The notes under the pieces were generated by a model. It saw only the letters and a list, made by a program, of their open reading frames with translations, did no database searches and was not told the DNA's origin. DNA of 64,000 nucleotides from Limnephilus marmoratus (Eukaryota; Arthropoda; Insecta; Trichoptera; Limnephilidae): NCBI GenBank assembly GCA_917880885.1, contig OU862933.1:10277452-10341451 (forward strand), read 5' to 3'. Of this stretch, positions 34,124 to 46,100 are shown one piece after another. Position numbers and translations under genes: made by a program. Numbering within the stretch: the stretch's first letter is position 1; every line of letters starts with the position of its first letter.

Positions 34124-34510
34124 CAGTAGAGCCTTGCTAATCCGGACCCCCATTACTTCGGTGCACACTGTAATCCGGACGGGTGCTTGCGGGTCACAAC
34201 GTGTCAATATTCAATCATTTGCCATCACTCGTTGATTAACTTTTAGTTTTTTTTTAAATTTCACATTAAGTGCGCAAATTTCTTACATGTTTGAATTTTT
34301 TTATAAGTATGTACATTTGTAAGTACATACTCGTACATATTCTTATCTAAATTGACTTTAAATTTTTACTTAAATAAATGAAACCCAAGTTAAAAGTGTG
34401 TTTTATTCCTTACAATTTTAAAAAATTTTGCATACTGTAATCCGGACGCCTCGATAATTCAGAAGGGGTCTTGTTTTTCACTATCCGGATTAGCGAGGCC
34501 CTACTAACTG
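34124..34510. mobile_element. pogo-like MITE, CAGTAGAGCC ends
   Basis: Starts CAGTAGAGCCTTGCTAATCC and ends GCGAGGCCCTACTAACTG, with TA on both sides. The inverted ends are imperfect. An internal TAATCCGGACG motif is repeated. Confidence 0.75.
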
Positions 34511-34745
34511 TATATTCAAACATATTGATGGTTTAATTGTGAAACTGCATATTAGATATTTTCAGACAGAGGAAAATGTAAATATATTTTATAAATTCCT
34601 CATTTTTTAGTAAAGTCTATCAGTGAATATCGATATTTGATATAACTTTTGAATGGTAGAACATGTTTTTTTTACATACATATTTTGATAGTTTGAACAT
34701 AAGCAAAAAAACACGACACAAATGATATCATAAAAAGTGATTTAA

Positions 34746-35338
34746 GATCTATGCCCACTACACCGTTCCATACCATGACCGTAACCGTAGCGGCGAATGC
34801 AAAAAAAATATTCTTTGTATCGATCAGTATGAAAGGCTGCCCACTAGACCGTTCTGTCACCGACCAACACCGTCGCATACCATGACCGGACTGACGGCGA
34901 ATTCTTGATGACAATATTTTGCAGATGCCGGTCCGTTCTATGCATGGCACGCGATGGTGTTAGAACGGGGATCATCCGCGTATGGTCCCCGTTCTAACCG
35001 CGTTGCCACTCCGTCAGTTCGTGATTTGTGTTCATTTTTCGTGTTTATATCCAGGTATTTTAATGATATGACACTACGTTTCTCCTGACGCGACAGTCCG
35101 ATACGAAAACACAGGCGAAATGATATAACGGGCACCGATAGAATGGGCACCGTACACCTATTGAACGGGGATGGTACGGACACTAACCGCGGTGTATACG
35201 GTCACTATACCCGTTACGTACGGGTATAATACGGTGTTAGCACGTTCTAGTGGGCATAGTAGGGCGTAGCGTGTTTATTTCGTGGCTGATACATTCATAG
35301 TACGGTCATGGTATGGAACGGTGTAGTGGGCGCAGACC
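34746..35338. mobile_element. TTAA-flanked (piggyBac-like) MITE, 593 bp
   Basis: TTAA (34742-34745; 35339-35342) flanks inverted ends GATCTATGCCCACTACACCG and its near-complement (CGGTGTAGTGGGCGCAGACC). Longer subterminal inverted segments repeat the ACCGTTCCATACCATGACCG motif. No transposase. Confidence 0.85.
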
Positions 35339-35918
35339 TTAATTCTCAAAGTTGAAAATTGATCATTCACCCCCATTTTACAATACATATTTATATTTAT
35401 ATATAGATACATTTTTTTTTTAAGTTAAAACAAATTTTAAAAGTTTTCATTTTTTGCCAAATTTGCCAAAACTCCCCAAATCTATGGTGCGTCGGATGTG
35501 ACATCATGGTGAGTGAAATTTGCCAATTGATATATACTACTTTATATAATTTATGAATTTACATTTATAACTGTATGGTTCCTAAAAAAACTTGAATAAA
35601 GAAATACTCAGTACTGAATTTTATAATTTTAATCCTAAGAGGAATGTTTGCATGGCCCATTTCACACAAATCTTAATTTTGGATTTACGATCAAAATAGC
35701 CAACCAAATTGAAAAATTATTTTTGTTATCAAACGGTATATTAAATCTACTTTATTTATTTTTGCTTTAATTTGTGAGTAAATGAAAAACATAAAAAAAT
35801 ACCATATTTATTATAAAAATATGATGATACATGAAATAAAAATGAATAATTTTGATGGATGTAAATTTAAATTACAAATTACCCCTTTACGTAGGAACAA
35901 AAATTTGTCGTTCATATA

Positions 35919-36898
35919 CGAGGGCTATTCAGAAACTAGGGAACGTTTTGTAATAAAACAAAAACTAGGTACAGGAAAAATATTTCATTATATACATCTG
36001 AAAGAGTGACTAAAATGCTACTTTTCTACATAGTCACCAAACAAATTAAGGCACTTATCGTAGCGGTGGACAAGCTTCGAAATTCCTTCGTCATAGAAAT
36101 TCGCCGCCTGCGATCTCAGCCACTCAGTGACGCACGCCCAGAGCTCGTCGTCGTCATCAAAACGCTGTCGCTAGCCAGTTCTTCATCTTCGGGAACAAGT
36201 GAAATTTTGTCTCGCAATTGACGTGCTTCACCCACGTCTCGTCACCCATTACGATTCGATCCAGTAAAGAATCACCATGTGTGTGGTAGGCGTCAAGAAA
36301 TGTTAAGGCTGCTCCCATTCGCTGACCTTTATGGAGGTCTGTAAGCATTTTTGGCACCCATCTTGCACAAAATTTATGGTAGCCAAGCTTGTGAGTCACA
36401 ATTTCAAACAACAAAGTCCGTGAAACTTGTGGAAAGCAAAGCGAAAGCTCCGTTATTGTGAAGCGACGGTTTTCACTAATCTTCTCATCAACTTTGGCGA
36501 GAAGATCGTCTGTCACAATGCTCGGGCGTCCACTCCTCTCTTCATCATGCACGTTGGTTCGGCCATTTTTAAACCGGATACACCATTTTCGCACAGAACT
36601 TTCATTCAACTTTCGTCGTTGCCATACACTTCGCACAGTTGCCGATGAATTTCTATCGGTTTTTCGTTTTTTGCTAACAAAAACCGTATTACGGATCGCA
36701 CTTCACAACTGGCGGGATTTGAAACGCAGCGCACATTTTAAAATGGAATATTGGGAAAACGGGCAGCGCGGAGACGTTCTCGTTATGACGGCTGGATGCC
36801 GACTGAAGCTACGAGCACGCGCACAACAAAACATACGTGATCGCCGCGCGCCTAGCGGCGTCAGACGGAAACGTTCCCTAGTTTCTGAATAGCCCTCG
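35919..36898 (-). mobile_element. mariner element with internally deleted transposase
   Basis: Terminal inverted repeats start CGAGGGCTATTCAGAAACTA and run about 27 bp, flanked by TA. The minus-strand transposase (about 36800-36157) shows the N-terminal helix-turn-helix part, IHRQLCEVYG, a frameshift after NDES, then HDEERSGRPSIVTDDLL and the first catalytic Asp in GDETWVKH. It then jumps from CETK directly to FHLFPKMKNWLA, a motif that normally follows the third Asp. The second and third catalytic aspartates are therefore deleted. Length 980 bp against about 1.3 kb for an intact mariner. Confidence 0.9.
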
Positions 36899-37149
36899 TA
36901 TATTAAAATTATTTCTCCAAAAGAGCATTAACGATTTTTTAATTTATATTTCATCGTACTTTAAAAACAAATACAGAAAAATTATGTTTTTCATTTACTC
37001 ACAAATAATTGTCAAAGTTACCCCTAAAATCATGAAACACTAAAATATTTAATGGTCTATAACATTTGTGGAGAAGGCCAAATACGTGGCATGAAGTGCC
37101 GTGATGGGGAATTGACCTTTATCAACTTTACTGTGGTTGATACTCAGTT

Positions 37150-40100
37150 TCATTTAAAAACTAATCGTATTCCCTTCTCTCTATCCACACGCGCAGGAGA
37201 GGTGCTAGTCATGTCTTTGGTAGAGAAAGAATTGACTTTGATTTTCTTGTTTTCCATTTCCAACTCCTCGTAGGCCTGTTCCAGGATTCTTTTCTTCCAA
37301 ACCTCATAATCTTCTGCTTCATCTTCTGTACTTTTAGCATCAATCCTAATGTCCAGCTTTGATTTTTCTGAAATATAAGAATTTCATTTATTATAAAGGA
37401 CGATATGGCATGGAAGCACGCTGTCTGTCACCGAGCTACAACCAAAATGCACGGACTATCAAAGCTGAAGAGCTACTGAAAGTTATTGCGTTTGATGTCT
37501 AGGTAGGAACAAATGCGATGCGCACCGCTAAGCGAAGACTTAATTTGCAGTAGTATGTTTGAATGATGTTGGTGACACTTTTGTGCGCATGGTTTCATAC
37601 ATCTCCTTTGTTTACATTATATTTATATGGTTTTTATAGATTGTTGATGAGAGTTAATTATAAAATCTTATTATATAAAAATATCCATAGTACAAAGGTG
37701 ATAACTATGAAAAAATATAAATGATAATAGAAGACATAAAGGAAGGGAAAAAGAGAGAAACCGCACTGTGGAGACATTATCAGTTTTTTGTGCATACTGC
37801 ACAAGAGTCCCAACTGTTCACATCCATCCGGAGCCAGTGATGATACTATGGTAACCCCATTGGAGTATGTTCTGAGACTGAAGGTAGTGGGCAGGGAAAT
37901 GAGTTGGGGAAGAGATAGGTTGGAAAGTACCTGGCTATTCTGATCTGGTCACCAAATACAGCTATCAAGTGAAGCCACGTCACCTAATGACAATTGGGGC
38001 TCTGATTACCGATAATGTGAAGGCTTCTAAGGAAACAGATAGAGGTGCACCCATGCAGAACTTTTCAGCTTGACACATGATTTCCATCATGAGCTGTAGA
38101 TCCCAAATGGAAACAATGGAACTAACTATGTGTAGGAAATAAACAGAATTACCTTCAAAATTATCGCTAATCACTTGGGCAACATTTTTATTATTTTTGC
38201 TAGTCCGTTGGCTTTTGGTGTCTGCTCTGTCTTTGCTGAATTCATCTACCATTTTGGTCCATTCGGCATCCAGATTGTTCCACTGCGAGGGTTTGAGATG
38301 ACTGCACGGTATCAACTTAGTTTTGGACACTTTGATCTTCTGTAATCTAAAACCATAGAACATAAATAAAACATAAAAAAAAATTCTTTGCGAGCACATC
38401 CACCCACATGAGCATATTATTTTCAAAATTGGAACCCATGGATGTGTTGAGGATACAACCAAATTAAAATAGAATCTTTGGTACCTACCGAAAATATATT
38501 TCGATCCTATATTTTTTGAAATGTGCACACATAATATTATGATAATATTATTATGATTTACTTTTGAAGACCATTAACCACTCGGACCCATACGTTTGTT
38601 TTCACAATAACATAACATTACCAGACATATATATGATGTAGAGGCGTACACTTTGTCAAATAAGAGTAGAAAACATAGGAGGGCGCCACTGTTGATCAAA
38701 TGGCAATACTAAACACATAACTCATGGTGAAAGTAAAGCTGTGTAACTTACAAATACACTTTTAGAAAAAATTAAAAAGGCATAAAAGTGGAAAAAATAT
38801 TTTTTCGTTGCAATTTCTATATTATAACATCTATATATAACCCACTGATCTCAATTTTGTGTTAGAGTCTAATACAAACTATTTCAGGACAGACAAATCA
38901 GAAAAAGATATTGGCACCTCTGGGACTCAAACCCATGACCTTCTTCTATCTTTTTCAGATTTTTCTGTCTCCAGATTTTCGATTGAGTTTCGCTAATATT
39001 GTCTTCATTGGGCGTTTAACCAGCCAGCGGCCGAAAATCCACATTTCGTCGAAAGATGTTTTAAAATTATAACTCAATATTGGATAACTTCTGGATTTAT
39101 TGACTGCCTCATAAGACGTGACAAATTACATAAGAGTTGTCGCAAAGAACCAAATAATATTGAACTGTTTGCATATTATAAAAGATATAGAAATTGGTGT
39201 TCTAAAATTGTTAAAACGATCAAACAGTCATATTATAAAAGGAAACTTCAAGAGGTTAAAGGAAACATAAAGCAAGAATGGAAAATAATAAAACAAGCAT
39301 TGGATATGCAAAAGGAATCGGTGCCAATAAATAAACTGAAAATAAAAAATAACACTGTTTCTATAAATGATAATCCAATGCTCATCACTAACCATGTAAA
39401 TGATTTTTTTAGTGATATAGGTCAAAATTTTGCTAATCTTTTGTGCAGTGCAAATAACACCAGTGAAGAATGTTTAATCAAAAATTGCAATCCAACACAA
39501 TCTATGGAAAATGCCTGTTTTGAATTCAATCCAACCAATTGTAATGAAGTTTTAAAGGTGATTAATGAGCTAAAATCAGGTTATTCGAGTGGAAATGACG
39601 GTATAAGTGCAATGGTCTACAAACATAATGCTTCTGAACTAGTTATACCTATTACACACATTGTAAATGTTAGCTTTGAGAATGGCTTGTTCCCTGATCA
39701 CTGCAAAAATGCCAAAATTATTCCTTTGTTTAAAGGAGGGGATAATACAGACGTCAATAACTATCGACCTATATCCATCCCTGCTAAACACCTTATCAAA
39801 AATTATAGAGAAGTTAGCTAAAATTAGGTTGATGTCTTATGTAAAAAGATATGAAATCCTTTCAGATAATCAGTTTGGCTTTCGAGAGAACATGGGAACT
39901 AGTGATGCTGCATTAAAAATGATAACCACAGTCGTAGAAGCTCTGGATACTGGCAATAAAGCCATGGCTGTCTTTTTAGACTTGTCTAAGGCATTTGATA
40001 CCGTATCCCACGGTTTACTATTAAAAAAAACTCAGTTCAATGGGTATTGTCAATAAAGCTCTAGATTGGTTCAGAACTTATCTTGAAAATAGAACACAAA

Positions 40101-43100
40101 GAGTAATGATTAATGATCATATTAGTTCAAACAAATCAATTGTATATGGTGTTCCTCAGGGTAGTGTTCTGGGTCCAATTTTATTTCTGTTATATATTAA
40201 GAGCGCTGCCGGTCGCTGCGAACATTTATGAATAGGTATTTTAAAAAATCTCTTTTATTTCACTCTCTGACAGTAGTCAGAATCGCGCTATAGATGTGTG
40301 AGTGAATGCAGGCCTTGTGTGTGTGGGCTACGCGCTTCACCCGTGTCGAATTATTATTTCTGCCGACCACGCATGTTCCAATCTGCAAATGTGTAGAGAC
40401 AAGACCGCTCGCAGGGGCGTCCTATTGTAAGCGTCCTATGAATATGCTATTATAGCTACTTATCGTTGTTGCGCGCACAAAATATCCTGTGGGTATTTTA
40501 GAATATTAGGATACATAATAAAAAAAAACCGAAAAAAAAAAATTGGGGACCCATATTTTTATTTATTTTCATTAATTGTAGAGTTATTTTTGATACCATG
40601 TTTGGGTGAAAACAAGTGGGCTTAATATACATTTTTTTATTAAAACCGACAATTTTTTCTTAAATTTTGCATTCAGGATTTTTGTGCGCACTTTTTATGC
40701 ACATATGATATTTTGTGTAGCAAACGTAGGAAAGGCAACTTGACCTTTCTCATAGGACCCATATCCCTCAGGCCTCGGGCATATTTTTTCATAAGGTCGA
40801 AATATTTCCGCTTTGCAATAAAATCCAAATAAATGGAATATTTCTGATAGTATCCGAAAACTAAAAATTGTTTTTGAAAGGCGATGAAATACGCTTTTAA
40901 ATTTTGAAATCCGAAATAAACCTTTGCTTTTCGAATATAAAAATTTTGAACGCACACATAATTTTTTTTAAAATGACTCATCTTACGTTTTTTCTAACTA
41001 AAATTACTGATAACGAAAAAAATAAAAACACGTACATATTTATTACACAAATGTATTGTTAACATTTCCGTCACCTCACTTTTTTATTGTTTCATGTAAA
41101 AATAATTAATAGATACAAAATTCCATAAGTTTCATAAACTTTGGTTTTATAAAGGTGTACAATTCCATTATTTTGTGGTTAACTTTTGAATTTGAATATA
41201 AAGTTTGATATTTTCTCTTTCTCTTTCGAACACCGTTTAAAACTTATTTCTCAACATAATAGTAAGGGAGACACAAGATCGATATGAGTTGTTCCCAAAG
41301 CTAACAAATAGCCGAGGGGGGGGGTTAAATTTGGATTTGTGACCAAAACACCCAAATAAATTGAAAATGTATTTTTTTAGCAAAAGGTAGAGAAAATATC
41401 TTGTGCTGATAAATATGTTTTATTTTATTTATTTTTGTTTCAAATTACGAAATATTGGTCTTAAAAAAATGAATTTCGTATGATTTTGGATGCAACTTAA
41501 TTTTTTGGTAATTTTTTGACAGTTAAATAGAAATATAAAAAAAATATTTTTGCTTTACCTACTGAGTTAATATTGAAGAAAATATATATATTTTAATATT
41601 TAATATAGATGTATAATTGTACAGTGGAGTTATATAAATTACATATGGTGTACATACATAGGATACGGTTACATACTAAAATATTGTGCACTTGGGAGAA
41701 ATTCGAAAAATCTAAATAAAATAGAGGTGAATATAGATTAATAATAAATAGAAAGAATGAGAAAAACAGGTAATTATTTAGTTAATTATTCCTGATGAAG
41801 TTTGAGTTTCAGTTTATTGATGTCTTTGGTTTTTTTTATTTCAATGGGAAGGTTGTTGAAAAACTTTATTCCTAAATAGATGTAATTGTTTTGCATTAGT
41901 TTGGTATTAAATTTTGGTATTTTGATGTTATCTTCATATCTTTTTGATTTTAGTTTAAAATTTTTTGATGATATTATCTTTGTAAATTTGGGTAATTGCA
42001 TTTTTCTTGAAGATATTCTCTACTCGAGGCACCGTGAAATCTGCGAAAAGCGTTTCTGTTGGATAAGTGGAGGGTTTCTTTAGGATTACTTTAATGATTA
42101 GTTTCTGGATTACTTTGATCGGGGTTAGAATATTGTTGTATGACCCCCCCCCCCCCCATGCAATAATTCCATATTGAATTAATGACTGGATTAGTGCATA
42201 GTATACTCTTTTTAGATTGTTGAGATTATTATTATTTTTTTATATGAGCTCCACACAGGAGGCCCTGAGGAAAATAATTTCTCTGAGGGCCTAGGTCATC
42301 TTTGGGGATGCTGTGTGTATATTATTAAAAAAACATTTCTTTGGGTAATTTTAATTTATGTGCGACAAATTTGAGTTAAAAAAATAATACGAATTCTTGC
42401 ACACAAAAAGACTTTTTTTCTCATTTTAATTTTATAGTTTTATATTTTTTTTATATTTCTGTAGTATATAGGGATTTAATTTTATAATTTTATATTTTTT
42501 TTATATTTCTGTAGTATATGTAGTATATTTTTTTAAATAATTACCATTAATTACAAGTAATGGTCAGAGTTGCCTCTAAAATGATTAAAAAGATGAATTT
42601 TTGAAAAATGGAATATATTTGTCAGATTATTTAGGAAACCGTGGTGAATCAAATGGTGTAAACAAAAAAAAATTTGGTCGAAAACCTCACATGGGATATT
42701 TTGTGAATGCAACGACGATATTTTCTCAAGAGTTTTGAGAATAAATATATATATATATTTTTTTTTATACGTTATTAATTTATCAAAAAAAACATTCTTG
42801 CATCTATTTATTATATACTTGATGTGGAAAATAACATAGTTACTATATTAAGCCAAATAATGTATATGCGGATATACAATTGGATATATGCATAATAATA
42901 ATTATACCATAATAAAAAGTCATACAGCTTCATATGTGCTAGAGCTACAAAACTACACTACTTGGATGTTTTTGACCACAAATGTTTAAAAAAACTGGCG
43001 TAAAAGTACTAATGACGTGTAAGCCCATAGAAGGGTTCTCGAGAAACACAGAAATGCATTGATTGAAATTGCACAAACGAATTGGTTATGGCGACCCAGC

Positions 43101-46100
43101 TTGAAATGCTGCAAATGGGTCCAATCTTTGTGGCGTCATTTTTAGTTAAATGAGAACAAATAACTTTGTAAAAACAGCTTTATGTAATCAATATTATCAA
43201 CATATTTCGAAAACAGAGTATTCTCTTCGTCAGGATAAGATTAATATTAAAAGACAAACAAGTATAGGCATATGAGAATTATAGACAAAATATTAAAGGG
43301 AGAGGTGATTAATTACTTAAAAATATCACAAAATGCAATTATACATATAAAATGAAATATAAAAATTATTTTTAAGTTAAATACCCTTATAGTATAGCAA
43401 AGTCATTGGAGAAGCTGTGTAGAGGATATTTTTAATGAAAGGAAGGAGAGGAATTTCTGGGTAGGTAAAAGTATGAAATGATGGTGGAGAGAGTCCGGCT
43501 GTAGAGATCAAAAGATCTCCCACTTCCAGTTTCTCCCAATCCGGCCCGCCACGCAGTAAGTGGACAAAATCATCCGCCACCAAAACCCATGCAGACCTTA
43601 CCCGTGAACCCGGGAACCCATGCTCAGTCACCAAACATAGCGGACCACTTGGGGTGACCAAGTGGCGGGGGTGTTGGTATCCAATAAATGGTTCCCGGGG
43701 CGATGGTACCTATAACGCCTCCCAAATTAAAAATTTATTATAGTACTTGACATAAACAATTTTAATTTTGCACAATTTTAGTATGAAAGCTCGGTCAGTA
43801 TTGGTATACCGCGATGAGTCACTGAACAGAAAAAAAAACGAATAAAAAATATCGATTACTCGGGCAAGGACAACACTAGTCTACCGATAAAATTCGTTAC
43901 ATCACTACTTCGCTTTATATGTATTTGTCAACACCCTCGTTCCCCGGCCCCCCCAGGAGAACTGAGCGAAAGGGACACCTGCACGTCGGGCCGAAAATAC
44001 CTAAATAAAATCTTCGAAATCGATGTTTTGTATTCCCCATTTTTCTTCTCCAAAACTGGACCGATTTTAAATTTTTTTTTCACTAACTGTATTAAAAGAA
44101 AATATTCTATGTCGGTACGTTTTGCTTTTTTTCAAAATACATTGTTTAGTTTGTATACTGAACGTTTTTTGACGGCGTTTAAATTAGGCAATTTTATTCA
44201 TTTTTGGAAGGTCCTAACTTCTATAAGAAGTAAATTATCAAAAAAAGCAAAACGTACCGACACGCTAGTGGTCGATATCTATATTATGTAAAAAAAAATT
44301 TTGCTCTAGGGTCAAAATCCAGAGAGATAAACGGGGAATACGTTTGTATGGAAAAACGCAGCTAGTATTTCCTCTTAATGACCTCTGTAAACTGCCGTTT
44401 TCTGGTTCTTCAATTGTATTTGCAGATGACACTGTTTTAGTGTTTGCTGGTGATACTTGGGATGATACGTATGCTAAGTGCGAGACAGGATTAAGGGCAG
44501 TCAAAAATTGGCTTGATCAAAATTTGTTAACCTTAAACATGAACAAAACTAAATATATTACTTTTAGTATTTCTTCTGTAAATCAACTATCTTTGGACCG
44601 CTCTTTAAAAATACATTGTTGCGTACAGGAGTGAAATTGTCAATCTTTGGAAAGAGTAGACAATATCAAATATCTTGGCTTAATTAGTGATAAAAATTTA
44701 AAATGGAACAATCATATTACTACATTAACAAAAAAATAAGAAAGCTAGCCTATATCTTCAAGACTCTAAGAAATATATTGGACAAAATTACACTAAGAAC
44801 TGTATACTATGCTCTTGTTCAATCAATGCTTTCATATAACGTTATTTGTTGGGGTTCTTGCCATAAGACTACTCTAGAGCCTTTAAACATTGCACAAAAA
44901 TTAATTTTAAAAATAATGTTCAAGAAAAGTTTTATGTACTCATCACAGTTACTATATAGCGAAAGCAAAATTATGACAATAAGGCAGTTGTACATAATAC
45001 AGGCTCTCTGTAAATTTTTCAACAACATTATCACTGCGAAAAGATCTCAACAAGTGCGCATCACTAGATTGGGCTCTTCTTTAATGTATCAGCCGGTACA
45101 TACCAAAACATCCTTTGGACAAAGAAGTTTTTCATATAAAGCTCCGTTGCTTTATAATATGCTCAATGAAAAAATAAAAACTATTGGTACATTACATTTA
45201 TTCAAGAAAATGGTCAAAATATGTATAATAACTGAGAGTGATGGTTTTGGATTACCCATGTTGTCGCTTGTATCATAAATCATTCTGGAATTCAGCTATA
45301 TTTCATACAATTCATATTTAATAACTTAACTTATATATTATTATGTACTTTTTAATTTGCTTATTGCTATAGTATTTACTTATTATTATCTACTTCTTTC
45401 GTATCATAATTTACTTACTGTACTTTATAATTGTTTATTAGTATTTACTCATAATTATTATGTACTTAATTTACTTATGTTTATTTACTTATTATTAACA
45501 AATTGTTTATTATTGTTTTCTCATAATTATATTAGATATTATCTACTTAATTTATTTATAATTATTTACTTAATATATTATATTTATTTATTACATAAAC
45601 TATATAAATTTATTACTTTATTTATTACTTAATTATTATTATTTTTAATATACATAATTGTTTATTATTATTTACCTGATATTATTTAGCTGCTAGCTAT
45701 AATTAAATTATAGCTAGCAGCTAAATAATATATAATATACTGCCCAGCTATAATTAAATTATTAATAATCCATGACTGAATAATGGTTCTCAGTGCTTTT
45801 TTTGTAGGTTTATAATTATATTTCTTCTTATTTTTCAATAAATAAATAAAATAAATTGATTTCATTTCATTCCAAATTTGCTTTAATTTATACCTACATC
45901 CAAAAATGCTGAAAGGCGTGATGATAAAACTATTAAAATTATGTACTTTTTGTAATTATTTTTTGAACATAAGTATTTATCATTTTTCAATAATGTCTAA
46001 GCAAAATAAGAATGTAAAAAAATCTGAAATATATTAGTTTGTAAGTGCACAAATAAATAAACAAATGGACCAATTTTCGTCAAGAAACACGTGTACGTAT

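Larger units (their letters stand above)
28284..37149. other. Gene-poor region between coiled-coil gene and Orc6
   Basis: No supported gene. Diverged repeat pair at 28820-29000 and 31425-31560. MITEs, a TTAA-flanked element and a mariner have their own entries. Two minus-strand frames with protein-like composition (30932-31204, 90 residues; 33438-33680, 80 residues) are unassigned. Confidence 0.6.
39036..45857 (+). pseudogene. Non-LTR retrotransposon reverse transcriptase, 5'-truncated and split
   Basis: Reverse transcriptase of a jockey/CR1-like non-LTR element. Blocks in order: NYRPIS (about 39760), DNQFGFRENMGTSDAAL, FLDLSKAFDTVSH (39975), VYGVPQGSVLGPILFLLYI (to 40198), then after an insertion NDLC and the catalytic FADDTVLVF (about 44415), NWLDQNLLTLNMNKTKY, YLGLISDKNLKW and a C-terminal region to 45278. 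Frameshifts near 39775, 40030 and 44620 and a stop at 44632 disable it. No endonuclease domain is seen, so the 5' end is lost. The 3' part is very AT-rich, with a terminal AATAAATAAA tail. It lies opposite to Orc6 in its intron 5. Confidence 0.9.

Noticed and set aside
36427..36892. Plus-strand frames of 73 and 144 residues
   Set aside because: They are antisense to the mariner transposase and share no family motif.
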